Position numbers and translations under genes: made by a program
In this document: positions 1 to 8,048 of the stretch, one piece after another
How the letters are laid out: every line of letters begins with the position of its first letter
Position numbering within the stretch: position 1 is the stretch's first letter
The notes under the pieces: generated by a model
The model's input: only the letters and a program-made list of their open reading frames with translations
The model's database searches: none
Told to the model about the DNA's origin: nothing
NCBI GenBank assembly: GCA_900555045.1
Contig: USJW01000004.1
Span: 16,947-80,946, forward strand
DNA from: an uncultured Clostridium sp.
GTDB taxonomy: Bacteria; Bacillota; Clostridia; Lachnospirales; Lachnospiraceae
Direction of reading: 5' to 3'
Length of the DNA: 64,000 nucleotides

Positions 1-3
1 TGG

Positions 4-31
4 CCGGCCTTGCTGCGGCCGGTATTTTTTT
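4..31 (+). terminator. Rho-independent terminator of an upstream gene
   Basis: CCGGCC (4-9) pairs with GGCCGG (17-22) across a 7-base loop and is followed by a T-rich run (25-31). It probably ends a plus-strand gene lying before the window. The stretch from 32 to about 205 holds no convincing gene; a 63-codon open frame at 35-226 has no ribosome binding site and low-complexity content. Confidence 0.7.
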
Positions 32-209
32 GCGTTGAACCGGGCTAAGGGAGAAAGAAGCTCGCCGGGAATGTTGGCTCAGGATGACTGTTCGCCGTTC
101 CCGGCCCCCCATTCCCGAGCCACCGTCCCCCGGGCCACCACTCTAAGCCCGCCTCTTCAGTTCGAAAAGAATAGAAAACAAGAAAAATCTAAAAAACGGC
201 TCCCAGGGA

Positions 210-238
210 TTGACAAAACCAACTAATTAAAGTATATT
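210..238 (+). promoter_or_regulatory. Promoter of the MFS-PHP-ROK operon
   Basis: TTGACA (210-215), a 17-bp spacer, then TATATT (233-238), which is a near-consensus housekeeping promoter. It lies 48 bp before the MFS start codon, and the -10 element runs into an interrupted palindrome (235-261). Confidence 0.8.
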
Positions 239-261
239 TATTAAACTATATTTAATAAATA
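235..261. promoter_or_regulatory. Perfect interrupted palindrome, likely operator
   Basis: TATTTATTAAA (235-245), a 5-bp spacer (246-250), then TTTAATAAATA (251-261) form a perfect 11-bp inverted repeat. It covers the -10 element and the expected transcription start, which is where a repressor would block initiation. The ROK-type regulator encoded by the third gene of the operon is the obvious candidate ligand; ROK repressors such as NagC and XylR bind AT-rich inverted repeats. The pairing of regulator with site is inference. Confidence 0.65.
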
Positions 262-286
262 AAAGACTTACTTGGAGGAACACGAC

Positions 287-1495
287 ATGTCGATCCGTGA
301 CAACTACAACCACACGCTGCGGGCCAGCTACGTGGGCTACATATCCCAGGCCATTGTGAACAATTTCGCCCCGCTGCTGTTTTTGACCTTCCGCAGCCAG
401 TTTGATATCTCCCTGGACCGGATCACGCTTTTGGTCACGCTGAACTTCGGTATCCAGCTGGTGGTGGACCTGTTGGCGGCGGGATTCGTGGACCGCATCG
501 GCTACCGGACGGCCCTTGTGATGGCCCATCTCCTGTGCGCCCTTGGCGTGGCCGGCCTGGGGATTTTTCCGCAGCTTCCCATGGGGCCGTACCCGGGGTT
601 ACTCATGGCGGTGTGTCTCTACGCGGCGGGGGGCGGCCTGATCGAGGTGATGATCAGCCCCGTGGTGGAGGCGTGCCCCACGGAGCGCAAGGAGGCGGCG
701 ATGAGCCTGCTCCACTCCTTTTACTGCTGGGGCCATGTGCTGGTGGTGATCGTGTCCACGCTGTTTTTCCGCCTGGCGGGGATTGAAAACTGGCGGATCA
801 TGGCGTTCATCTGGGCGCTTGTGCCCTTTGCCAACGCGTTCTATTTCGGACTTGTACCCATCCGCAGCATGACGGAGGAGGGGCAGGGCATGACGGTCCG
901 GCAGCTGGCGGGAAGCGGCATGTTCTGGGTGTTTGTGCTGCTCATGATGTGCTCCGGCGCGTCGGAGCAGGCCATGAGCCAGTGGGCCTCCGCCTTTGCG
1001 GAGTCGGCGCTGCGGGTGGGAAAGACCGTGGGCGACCTTCTGGGCCCGTGCATGTTCGCGCTGCTCATGGGCACCTCCAGGGCAGTGTACGCCCGGTTCT
1101 CCCACCGCATGCCGCTCATTCCCTTCATGGCGGGAAGCGGCGTGCTATGTATCGCGGGCTATCTGCTGGCGGTGTGCTTTCATGCGCCTGTCCTGGCGCT
1201 TGCGGGCTGCGGAATCTGCGGCCTGGCGGTGGGGATTTTGTGGCCCGGAACATTCAGCCTATCCTGCGCGCGGATTCCGCGCGGGGGGACCGCGATGGCG
1301 GCGCTCCTGGCCTTGGGCGGCGACGTGGGCTGCTCGCTCGGCCCCACGGTGGTGGGACTGGTGTCGAACGCAGCGGGAGGCAGCATCCGCACCGGCCTCC
1401 TGGCGGCCATCGCTTTTCCGGTTTTGCTGATTCTGTGCCTTGCGAGGGTGGGAAAACGGTCCGCAGGCGAAAAGGCATGTGGGGACGCGGCCTGA
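287..1495 (+). CDS. MFS transporter, probably for a sugar or glycoside
   Basis: This 402-residue integral membrane protein has about twelve hydrophobic segments and a central hydrophilic loop near residues 185-200 (SMTEEGQGM), as in the major facilitator superfamily. After the second segment is the charged motif FVDRIGYRTA, a version of the MFS loop 2-3 signature. The ATG at 287 was chosen over an upstream TTG at 272 because GGAGG (274-278) sits eight bases before it. It is the first gene of an operon with a PHP phosphoesterase and a ROK regulator, which suggests uptake of a carbohydrate-like compound. The substrate cannot be read from the sequence. Confidence 0.85.
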   Translation: MSIRDNYNHTLRASYVGYISQAIVNNFAPLLFLTFRSQFDISLDRITLLVTLNFGIQLVVDLLAAGFVDRIGYRTALVMAHLLCALGVAGLGIFPQLPMGPYPGLLMAVCLYAAGGGLIEVMISPVVEACPTERKEAAMSLLHSFYCWGHVLVVIVSTLFFRLAGIENWRIMAFIWALVPFANAFYFGLVPIRSMTEEGQGMTVRQLAGSGMFWVFVLLMMCSGASEQAMSQWASAFAESALRVGKTVGDLLGPCMFALLMGTSRAVYARFSHRMPLIPFMAGSGVLCIAGYLLAVCFHAPVLALAGCGICGLAVGILWPGTFSLSCARIPRGGTAMAALLALGGDVGCSLGPTVVGLVSNAAGGSIRTGLLAAIAFPVLLILCLARVGKRSAGEKACGDAA

Positions 1496-1534
1496 CAGAG
1501 ATACGTCAATTATGTTTGAGAGAGGGGAAGGAAA

Positions 1535-2443
1535 ATGGGAAAGATTGATCTGCACATGCATTCGGTGATCAGCATCGACGGGGAACTGGAGCCTGAGGAG
1601 GTGGTCCGGCGGGCCAAAGGCCAGGGCATTGAGGCAATGGCGTTGACGGACCACAATACCGTGCGCGGGACCAAGCGGGCCTTAAAGGAGGCGGAAGCGT
1701 TTGGAATCCGCCTGGTGGAGGGGGTGGAGCTGGACTGCGTTCTGGGCAAAAGAAATCTGCACCTGCTGGCCTACGGGATCGACCCAGAGAACCCGGTTTT
1801 TGCGGAGATCGAGGGGGAGATATTGGACCAGGAGCGCCGGTTCTCTGCGCGCAGGCTGGAGATTTTCCATGAGATGGGATTAAAATTCGACGACGACTGG
1901 GTGCTCAGCCAGAACCAGTACGGTCTGGCGGTGCCGGAGGACATCGCGATGTCGGCCCTTGGAGATCCGGGGAATGACGGCTGTGAGCTGCTGACGCCCT
2001 ACCGCCCGGGAGGGAGCAGAAGCGGCAATCCGTATGTCAATTTTTACTGGGATTTTGCCTCCCAGGGAAAGGCCGCCTACTTGAAGGTGAGCTACAGAAG
2101 CTTTGATGAGCTGAACCGCCGGATGCTGGACCAAGGGGCGGTGACGGTGATCGCCCACCCAGGCGCCACGGTGAACCGGGACGAGGATGCCATCCGGTAT
2201 ATGGTGCGCGCTGGCGTGAAGGGCATGGAGGCATACTCCAGCTACCACACACCACAGCAGTGCGCCTACTACATCGGGCTGGCGAGGGAGCTTGGGATCG
2301 CGGTGACAGCGGGAAGCGATTTTCATGGGCGGTCAAAGCCATCGATCCGCCCGGGAGATACCGGATGTGATGGGGATGCGGAGCGGGAGGTGATTCGAGG
2401 ACTGGAAAAGATTGGGATTTTCGCAGCGGAGGAAGAAGGCTGA
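1535..2443 (+). CDS. PHP-domain metal-dependent phosphoesterase
   Basis: A 302-residue cytoplasmic protein of the PHP superfamily. Metal-ligand motifs are visible: HMH at residues 7-9 (IDLHMHS), TDHN near residue 40, GVELD near residue 66, IAHPGA near residue 206 and GSDFHG near residue 270. Characterised relatives hydrolyse nucleoside bisphosphates or phosphorylated small molecules. It follows the MFS gene by 39 bp, and its TGA overlaps the ATG of the ROK regulator by one base, so the two are translationally coupled. In this operon it may dephosphorylate an imported sugar phosphate or an intracellular product; the substrate is unknown. Length is normal for the family. Confidence 0.82.
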   Translation: MGKIDLHMHSVISIDGELEPEEVVRRAKGQGIEAMALTDHNTVRGTKRALKEAEAFGIRLVEGVELDCVLGKRNLHLLAYGIDPENPVFAEIEGEILDQERRFSARRLEIFHEMGLKFDDDWVLSQNQYGLAVPEDIAMSALGDPGNDGCELLTPYRPGGSRSGNPYVNFYWDFASQGKAAYLKVSYRSFDELNRRMLDQGAVTVIAHPGATVNRDEDAIRYMVRAGVKGMEAYSSYHTPQQCAYYIGLARELGIAVTAGSDFHGRSKPSIRPGDTGCDGDAEREVIRGLEKIGIFAAEEEG

Positions 2444-3429
2444 TGGAGAGAACACTAAATCCGATTCGGGAACAGAATCTCAGGACGCTGCGGAGGCTGA
2501 TGAATTCGCGGCGCACCGCCACGAAGGCGGAGCTGGCGGCAGAGTCCGGGCTCAGCGTGGTTGCACTCCAGTCGCTGCTCACCGTGCTGGAGGAAGGCGG
2601 TGAGATCCGAAGGGATGGGGTGTACCGGCCGGACAAGGGCCGCCCGGCCGCTGTCTACCGCTATGAGGAGCGGGCGCGGATGGCGCTGTCCGTCTGCATG
2701 TACGAGAAGAACGTGGAGGACACGGCGGTCTGCTCGGTCTGCGATCTGTTTGGGAATGTGGTGGAGACGGAGGAGATGAGCCTGACAGAGCCCGATGTTG
2801 AGAGCTTTGACGGCGTGATCGGCCGAATGATCGGGGCCTACCCGACGGTCTGCGCGGTGGGCTTTGGAATTCCCGGGGAGTCGGTGGACGGGCGGATGGT
2901 GGCCAGCGACTATGAGCGCCTGGGCGGGGCAGATCTCTGCGGACATGTGCGGGAGCGGTTCGGCGTGGCGGCGTTCATCCAGAACGATATCAACGCGGCG
3001 GTTGCGGGGTACTGCGCCGGGCGCATGGTACCGGATGAGGAGATCGTGGCGGGGATCTATCTCCCGAAGAAGTATGGCCCCGGTGTGGGCGTGTGGGTTC
3101 ACGGCGGCCTGCTGTGCGGCAGGGACGGCCTGGTGGGGGAGGTGGCGTGCCTTCCGTTTGGCGTTGACTGGAAAAGCCCGGTCCCGGGGGATGTCCGGAT
3201 GGACACCCTGGTCCGCATTGCCCAGACATGCATTATCATGTACAATCCACACCGCCTGGTGATCTACGGGGAGATGGACCGGGAGAGGGCCGCCCGAAAA
3301 CTGGAGGAGGCCATGGGCTCCCCGGTGGAGCGCATGATGATGCCAGGCCTGGAGTGGATTAGCGATATCCGGGCGGATTTCGAGGAGGGAATCCTTCGGA
3401 TGGGGCTTAGCCGAATTCTTAAATATTGA
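2443..3429 (+). CDS. ROK-family transcriptional regulator
   Basis: The 328-residue protein starts with a winged-helix DNA-binding domain (about residues 1-75; TKAELAAESGLSVVALQSLLTVLEEGG is a helix-turn-helix). An actin-like ROK fold follows, with GFGIPGESVDG near residue 142 and QNDINAAVAGY near residue 182, matching the ROK (E/Q)NDANAAA signature. The usual zinc-binding CXCGXXGC motif is not apparent, and the second glycine-rich motif reads GRDGLVGEVA in place of the common GxxGxAGEIGH form. It therefore may not be an active kinase. As the last gene of the operon it is the likely repressor acting at the palindrome 235-261, with an effector handled by the MFS/PHP pair. Confidence 0.82.
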   Translation: MERTLNPIREQNLRTLRRLMNSRRTATKAELAAESGLSVVALQSLLTVLEEGGEIRRDGVYRPDKGRPAAVYRYEERARMALSVCMYEKNVEDTAVCSVCDLFGNVVETEEMSLTEPDVESFDGVIGRMIGAYPTVCAVGFGIPGESVDGRMVASDYERLGGADLCGHVRERFGVAAFIQNDINAAVAGYCAGRMVPDEEIVAGIYLPKKYGPGVGVWVHGGLLCGRDGLVGEVACLPFGVDWKSPVPGDVRMDTLVRIAQTCIIMYNPHRLVIYGEMDRERAARKLEEAMGSPVERMMMPGLEWISDIRADFEEGILRMGLSRILKY

Positions 3430-3473
3430 ATATCCTCTCAAAACTTTCTTAGGAATTGTTAAGAAAAAGTTTA

Positions 3474-3502
3474 TTGGATACAGGGAGAAAGTGTTGTATA
3501 CT
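3474..3502 (+). promoter_or_regulatory. Promoter of the lipoprotein-like gene
   Basis: TTGGAT (3474-3479), 17-bp spacer, TATACT (3497-3502). It lies just upstream of the TTG-initiated gene at 3549. A loose inverted repeat (AAACTTTCTTA / TAAGAAAAAGTTT, about 3440-3471) lies between the ROK gene and this promoter and could be a weak terminator. Confidence 0.65.
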
Positions 3503-3548
3503 CCTGGTACAGTTAAAAATAAAAAATGTGCACAAGGAGATTATACAA

Positions 3549-4247
3549 TTGAGAAAATATCGTTTATTTGTAATCAGCGCCTGCGCGGCAGTGGCTTTGG
3601 GAGTTGGAGGCTGCGCGGCAAAGACCCAGGCAGCTCCCACCGAGGAAACGCAGGTAGAGACCACGACCGAGGCCGCCACAGATGTGGTTGAGACCGTGGA
3701 CGGCACCATCGAGAGCATGGAGGAGACACAGCCGGAGGCACCGCAGTCGATCCGGATTTTCGGGACCGTGACCCGCGGGGAGGACGGACGCATTTCCGTT
3801 GACAACCAGTCCGGCCAGAGCTACAGCGGTGAGATCGTGTTAAACATCTCCGACGAGGAAACTCTGATTCTGGACGCGGTGAGCGGTGACCCGTACGCTG
3901 CGGACAGCATCAAGGACGGCGACACAATCTACGTGTACATAGGGCCGGCCATGACCATGAGCCTGCCGCCGCAGACCAGCGCGAAGGTGATTTTGGCCAA
4001 CATTCCGGCGGACTTCAAGGTTCCGGATTATGTGACCGTGGACTCCGTTGTGACGGACGCCTCCACTTCCAAGTCCGAGCTCACTGCCGCGGACGGCACC
4101 AAGTATGAGATCGGCGAGGACTGCAGCATCGTTCCGTACCTGACGCGCAACATCGTCACCCTGAACGACCTGACCGAGGGAAGAACCTGCATGATCTGGT
4201 CCGATGACCAGAACGTGGCGGAGAAGATTATGGTATTCGCACAGTAA
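3549..4247 (+). CDS. Putative secreted lipoprotein of unknown function
   Basis: A 232-residue protein with an N-terminal signal (MRKYRLFVISACAAVALGVG) ending in a lipobox-like GVGGC, so it is probably a lipid-anchored extracytoplasmic protein. A Thr/Glu-rich linker (APTEETQVETTTEA) leads to a compact domain of about 150 residues containing IRIFGTVTRGEDGRISVDNQSG and a repeated beta-rich pattern. I do not recognise a named family. The TTG start was chosen because AAGGAG (3534-3539) lies nine bases upstream and the signal peptide begins there; a longer frame from 3456 has no such site. It is monocistronic between its own promoter and a strong terminator, just before a two-component system. Confidence 0.75.
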   Translation: MRKYRLFVISACAAVALGVGGCAAKTQAAPTEETQVETTTEAATDVVETVDGTIESMEETQPEAPQSIRIFGTVTRGEDGRISVDNQSGQSYSGEIVLNISDEETLILDAVSGDPYAADSIKDGDTIYVYIGPAMTMSLPPQTSAKVILANIPADFKVPDYVTVDSVVTDASTSKSELTAADGTKYEIGEDCSIVPYLTRNIVTLNDLTEGRTCMIWSDDQNVAEKIMVFAQ

Positions 4248-4269
4248 CTTTTATGTCCCATCAATGAGA

Positions 4270-4309
4270 CGGGCATCCGAACGCGAGAGCGGGGTGGATG
4301 CCCGTTTTT
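4270..4309 (+). terminator. Rho-independent terminator
   Basis: CGGGCATCC (4270-4278) and GGATGCCCG (4296-4304) form a perfect 9-bp stem followed by TTTTT (4305-4309). It ends the lipoprotein transcript. Confidence 0.9.
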
Positions 4310-4340
4310 ACATTTTGGTAAAGATTTTCGGAAACTGGGG

Positions 4341-4349
4341 TGCTATAAT
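4341..4349 (+). promoter_or_regulatory. Extended -10 promoter of the two-component operon
   Basis: TGC directly before TATAAT (4344-4349) gives an extended -10 element. No good -35 is present at the usual distance (TTGGTA at 4315-4320 is too far away). It lies 29 bp before the response regulator GTG start. Confidence 0.6.
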
Positions 4350-4378
4350 GCCGGTAGGATGTGCGCGGGGAGGAAAAC

Positions 4379-5053
4379 GTGAAGAATAAAATACTGGTGG
4401 TAGAGGATGAGAGGACGATCGCAGACCTGATCTGCATGAACTTAGAGGCGGCCGGCTATGAGCCGGTGGCGGCTGAGGACGGGAATATGGCGGTGAAATT
4501 GCTCGCATACGAGGGGGCGGGGGCCGCAGACTTGGCACTGGTGGATATCATGCTGCCGGGAGTGGACGGGTTTGCGCTCATGGAGCTGTTTAAGGCCAAG
4601 GGGATTCCGGTCATTTACCTGACGGCGAAGGCAGATGTGGCCTCCAAGGTGCGGGGGCTGCGGTTGGGCGCGGAGGACTATATTGTGAAGCCCTTTGAGG
4701 TGTTGGAGCTTCTGGTGCGGATGGAGAAGGTACTGGAGCGGACGGGAAAGATGCGGACCGAGCTGTGCTTTCAGGAGCTGATGGTGGATCTTAAGATGCG
4801 CAAGGTATGGGAGGGAGGGCGGGAGGTGGCCCTAAAGCCCATGGAGTTTAACCTTTTGACCGTGTTCATGAAAAATAGAAATGTGGTTCTGGGGAGGGAC
4901 CGGCTGCTGGACCTGGTCTGGGGCAGCGATTTTTACGGGGAAACCCGCACAGTGGATGTGCATGTGGCGAAGCTGCGCAAGAAGCTTAAGGCCGCGGAAG
5001 CGATTAGGACGATCCCGAAGGCCGGCTATATGTTTGAGGATGACAGCCTATGA
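4379..5053 (+). CDS. OmpR-family response regulator
   Basis: A 224-residue two-domain regulator. The receiver domain (about residues 1-118) has the acidic pair VVEDE, phosphoacceptor Asp56 (LALVDIMLPG), YLTAK and a KPFE lysine. The C-terminal winged-helix effector (about residues 125-222) carries KPMEFNLLTVFMKN and the recognition segment RTVDVHVAKLRKKL typical of OmpR/PhoB proteins. The GTG at 4379 was preferred because GGGGAGG lies five bases upstream and MKNKILVVEDE is the normal N-terminus. Its stop overlaps the kinase start (ATGA), so the pair is translationally coupled. Targets may include the neighbouring lipoprotein genes, which is inference from position only. Confidence 0.92.
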   Translation: MKNKILVVEDERTIADLICMNLEAAGYEPVAAEDGNMAVKLLAYEGAGAADLALVDIMLPGVDGFALMELFKAKGIPVIYLTAKADVASKVRGLRLGAEDYIVKPFEVLELLVRMEKVLERTGKMRTELCFQELMVDLKMRKVWEGGREVALKPMEFNLLTVFMKNRNVVLGRDRLLDLVWGSDFYGETRTVDVHVAKLRKKLKAAEAIRTIPKAGYMFEDDSL

Positions 5054-6420
5054 AACTGAAGACAAAGCTGATTTTGATCATGCTGATTGTGCTGGCGGGC
5101 GCCATGGGGGTGTGCGCCGCATTTTCGATTGGGCGGCTTGAGGACTACAGCCTGTCGGTCCAGGTGGAGAGCGAGCGGGAGAAGCTGCGGATCGCGGGGC
5201 GCGCGTTCCGGCAGGTGGGGACCAGGGAGGATTTCGAGCAGATGGGCGAGATCGCCCGGGATGCATACTTAAAGTACCAGTTTGAGCGCTGTTACCAGAG
5301 CGGCTACGGACTCATCAAAAACGGAGAGTGCATCTTGAATCTGACGGACTACGAGGTGGTGAATCTGGGAGGGCTTAGAGGGGAATACCGGGTGCAGAAG
5401 CTGGGTCAAAAGCACATTTTGCTGCTGCGCCAGGCACTGGAGTACCCGGAGGGCTTTGAGGTGCTGGCGGTGCGGGACATCTCCCAGGCCTGGCAGGAGT
5501 TGGAGCGGCAGGCCGTGGGCTATCTGGCGGTGTTCGGCGGCGTCTCCCTGGCGGCCACCGTGGTTTTCGCGCTGTGCCTGGGGCGCACCCTGCGGTCGCT
5601 CAATGCCCTGCGCCTGGCGGCGTCGGCCATCAGCGGCGGGAAGCTGGGGGCGAAGGTGGAGATTCCGGGGCGGGACGAGGTCGCTCAGGTGGGCGAGGCG
5701 TTCAACCACATGTCGGAGCAGGTGGAACAGCAGGTGGAGAACCTGGAGCTGCTGTTGGGGGCCCTGGCCCACGAGATGAAGACGCCGATTACGGCTGTGA
5801 TGGGGTACTCGGACAGCCTGCTGTCCGTGCGGCTCACGAAAGAACAGCAGGAGCGGGCGCTGCGAAATATCCACAGCGCGGGGGCGCGGATGGAACAGAT
5901 GTCGGCCAAGCTGCTGGCGCTGGTAGGACTCTACGACAATGAGGCGATCGTGCGGGAGCCGGTTTCGGTGGAGGCGCTGTTTGAAAGAGTGCGGCAGGAG
6001 ACGGAAGGGCTGCTCGAAAAAAAGGGCGTGGCGCTGCGGATTTCCTGCGAGGAGGGCATGCAGATCCTGGGGGACGAGGCGCTTTTGTGCAGTCTCCTCG
6101 TCAATCTGGTGCACAACAGCTGCAAGGCCTCCGAGGCGGGCAGTGAAATACGGATGTGCGGCCAGGGAAGGACCATCCAGGTGGAGGACCAGGGCTGCGG
6201 GATTCAGGAGGAGGATCTGCCGCGGGTGACCGAGGCGTTTTATATGGCGGACAAGTCCAGAAGCCGCAGCGAGGGCGGCTCCGGGCTGGGGCTGGCGCTG
6301 GGACTTCGGATTGTGAAGCTGCACGGCGGGAATATGGAGATTTCAAGCCGCGTGGGGGAGGGCACCTGTGTGATGGTGACGTTCCCGGAGGAAAAGAAGG
6401 GCGTATGTGATGGGGCGTGA
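5050..6420 (+). CDS. Membrane sensor histidine kinase
   Basis: A 456-residue kinase with a first transmembrane helix (about residues 7-27), an extracytoplasmic sensor segment of about 125 residues, a second helix (about 155-176), a HAMP linker, a HisKA dimerisation domain with phospho-acceptor His241 (ALAHEMKTPI), and a HATPase domain. The ATPase shows an N box (NLVHNSCKASEAG), a G1 box (VEDQGCGI) and a G2 box (GSGLGLALG). It is the cognate partner of the response regulator that overlaps its start by four bases. The extracytoplasmic domain is not of a type I recognise, so the signal is unknown. Length and domain order are normal. Confidence 0.92.
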   Translation: MKLKTKLILIMLIVLAGAMGVCAAFSIGRLEDYSLSVQVESEREKLRIAGRAFRQVGTREDFEQMGEIARDAYLKYQFERCYQSGYGLIKNGECILNLTDYEVVNLGGLRGEYRVQKLGQKHILLLRQALEYPEGFEVLAVRDISQAWQELERQAVGYLAVFGGVSLAATVVFALCLGRTLRSLNALRLAASAISGGKLGAKVEIPGRDEVAQVGEAFNHMSEQVEQQVENLELLLGALAHEMKTPITAVMGYSDSLLSVRLTKEQQERALRNIHSAGARMEQMSAKLLALVGLYDNEAIVREPVSVEALFERVRQETEGLLEKKGVALRISCEEGMQILGDEALLCSLLVNLVHNSCKASEAGSEIRMCGQGRTIQVEDQGCGIQEEDLPRVTEAFYMADKSRSRSEGGSGLGLALGLRIVKLHGGNMEISSRVGEGTCVMVTFPEEKKGVCDGA

Positions 6421-6534
6421 GGGAGAGTTTACAACTGTTTTACATGCCGGTGAATATTTTGCAGTCCGCTTCTGGTAGGATAGAGCTGTCGGTAAGAGGG
6501 ACAAGACAGTTCAAGAGAAAGGAGAATTGATGGC

Positions 6535-7971
6535 ATGTTATTGGTGAAAATGGGAAAATATGGGAAAGATGCTGCGCTGGCGCTGTGCCTGGCGGCTGTG
6601 GCCCTGGGCACAGCCGGGTGTACGCGGGAGACGGAGGAGCCGGTGATCGCGGAGCGGACAGAGGCGCCGGCGGAGACAGCGGAGCGGACAGAGGCACTGG
6701 CGGAGACTGCGACGGAGGACGGCACGTCGGGAGGTGGCCAGCTGGAGGGAGGCGGCCAGCCGGAGGGAGACGGGCAGGAAGGCACCAGGGCAGGGGATGA
6801 GAGAGAGGGAAGCGCACAGGCGGGGAGTGGCAACCAGGCCCGCTCCGGCCAGCCCTGGAGCGGGCGCAAAACGTTGGCGCAGCAGACGGAGGCCCCCGCT
6901 CGCTACCGGACCCAGGTGAATGGAGCGCAGGTGGAGATTGCCGCGGACGTTCCCGTTCTGGTCCCCGCAGCGCAGGAAGCGCCGGGGCGAACCGTCATCC
7001 GCGCTGTTCCCTACACTCCGGAGGACTTTGAGGCGTTTAAGAGGGTGGTGGGACAGGCGGAGAAAATCAACTGGGGGGAAAACCAACTGAACGAGGAGCA
7101 GAGGGGCGGATACACCAACTGCACCTCCACGGACGAGAAGTATTATGTGAGCTTTCGGGACAAGGGGGATGTCCCGTTTATATGGCTGAACAGCCGCCGG
7201 ATCAGCTACGGCAGCGGGAATGGCTCTGATGCCGGGGATTTATCGGGCATGAAGATGGACGACAGCGGGCGCAGGAGGCTGGAGAGGGAACTCACCGGCA
7301 AGGCGGAATCGCTTCTGGAGGACCTGGGGCTTGGGGATTTCCGGCAGATGCAGATCAAATGGCGCTCGCTCTCTGAGAGCAAGGGCGGCGGGTGGGTGCC
7401 GGACGGGAGATACGCTCTGGTGATGCGCTACTGTAAGACAGCAGACGGTATTTTGGAGCCGGCAAATCGGGTGGCAGTCTGGGGGGAGGTGCCGCCTAAT
7501 GCCCAGTACGTGGACATCGTCTATGCGGACGACGGACAGCTCATTGAGCTGAAGGATATCAACCACGTGCAGTACGGGGAGACGGTGGGGACAGACGATT
7601 TTCTGCTGCCCTTCTCCGCGATCACTGAGATATTTGAACAGTACGCAAAGTCCTACTATTCCACCCATACGCCCGGTTATGAGCTGCAGGGGGAGGACCA
7701 GCTGATGGCCAGGTCGCAGGATTTAAAGACCTGCGCCTACGTGAAGCTTTCAGGGGTGAAGCTTGAATACCGGGCGGCCTACCAGGGGGAGAATGAGGAG
7801 AACCAATCGGGCCGCTTGGAGCCAGTCTGGAATTTTTATGGCGGGATCACGGTGGGATACCGGGACGCGGGCGGAGTGGAAAGCGAGGTGCAGAGAGCCG
7901 GGCTGACGGCTGAGGATGATCTGCTCCTGGTCTCCATAAGCGCGGCGGACGGCCGGGTGTACGGAAGATAG
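6535..7971 (+). CDS. Large lipoprotein of unknown function, linked to the two-component system
   Basis: This 478-residue protein begins with a signal sequence and a lipobox ending at Cys29 (LGTAGC), indicating a lipid-anchored extracytoplasmic protein. Residues about 35-110 are low-complexity, rich in Glu, Thr and Gly, and include a duplicated decapeptide (ERTEAPAETA / ERTEALAETA) encoded by a 30-bp tandem repeat. The remaining 360 residues look folded (YTPEDFEAFKRVV, GYTNCTSTDEKYYVSFRD, FYGGITVGYRDAGG near the end), but I cannot name the family with confidence. AAAGGAG lies ten bases before the ATG. It sits 114 bp after the kinase gene and may be regulated by it or act in the same envelope response. 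Confidence 0.75.
   Translation: MLLVKMGKYGKDAALALCLAAVALGTAGCTRETEEPVIAERTEAPAETAERTEALAETATEDGTSGGGQLEGGGQPEGDGQEGTRAGDEREGSAQAGSGNQARSGQPWSGRKTLAQQTEAPARYRTQVNGAQVEIAADVPVLVPAAQEAPGRTVIRAVPYTPEDFEAFKRVVGQAEKINWGENQLNEEQRGGYTNCTSTDEKYYVSFRDKGDVPFIWLNSRRISYGSGNGSDAGDLSGMKMDDSGRRRLERELTGKAESLLEDLGLGDFRQMQIKWRSLSESKGGGWVPDGRYALVMRYCKTADGILEPANRVAVWGEVPPNAQYVDIVYADDGQLIELKDINHVQYGETVGTDDFLLPFSAITEIFEQYAKSYYSTHTPGYELQGEDQLMARSQDLKTCAYVKLSGVKLEYRAAYQGENEENQSGRLEPVWNFYGGITVGYRDAGGVESEVQRAGLTAEDDLLLVSISAADGRVYGR
6649..6708 (+). repeat. 30-bp tandem duplication inside the lipoprotein gene
   Basis: Two adjacent 30-bp copies (6649-6678, 6679-6708) begin GCGGAGCGGACAGAGGC and differ at only a few positions. 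They encode two copies of a Glu/Thr/Ala-rich decapeptide in the linker behind the lipid anchor, and could vary in copy number between strains. Confidence 0.75.
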
Positions 7972-7994
7972 GGGGAGACTTTTCCGGAAAGGTG

Positions 7995-8020
7995 TGCTAC
8001 AATGAGAAATAGGTATTACC
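7995..8020 (+). promoter_or_regulatory. Extended -10 promoter and GntR-type operator of adenine deaminase
   Basis: TGC followed by TACAAT (7998-8003) makes an extended -10. AAATAGGTATTACC (8007-8020) follows at the expected start of transcription. This matches the half-site AAATAGGTACTACC found twice in a larger palindrome before the gntR gene (9914-9947), pointing to one regulator for both. GGTANTACC resembles HutC-type GntR operators. Confidence 0.65.
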
Positions 8021-8048
8021 AATATGTACACCACAGAAGGAGAAGACA

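Noticed and set aside
35..226. A 63-codon plus-strand frame near the left edge
   Set aside because: No ribosome binding site, starts just after a terminator and runs into the MFS promoter.
2455..3441. A 328-codon minus-strand frame opposite the ROK gene
   Set aside because: Shadow of a GC-rich gene; no recognisable domain and no ribosome binding site.
7972..8048. A purine riboswitch before adenine deaminase
   Set aside because: The gap is only 77 bp and contains a promoter and a GntR-type half-site; there is no room for an aptamer and no terminator hairpin.
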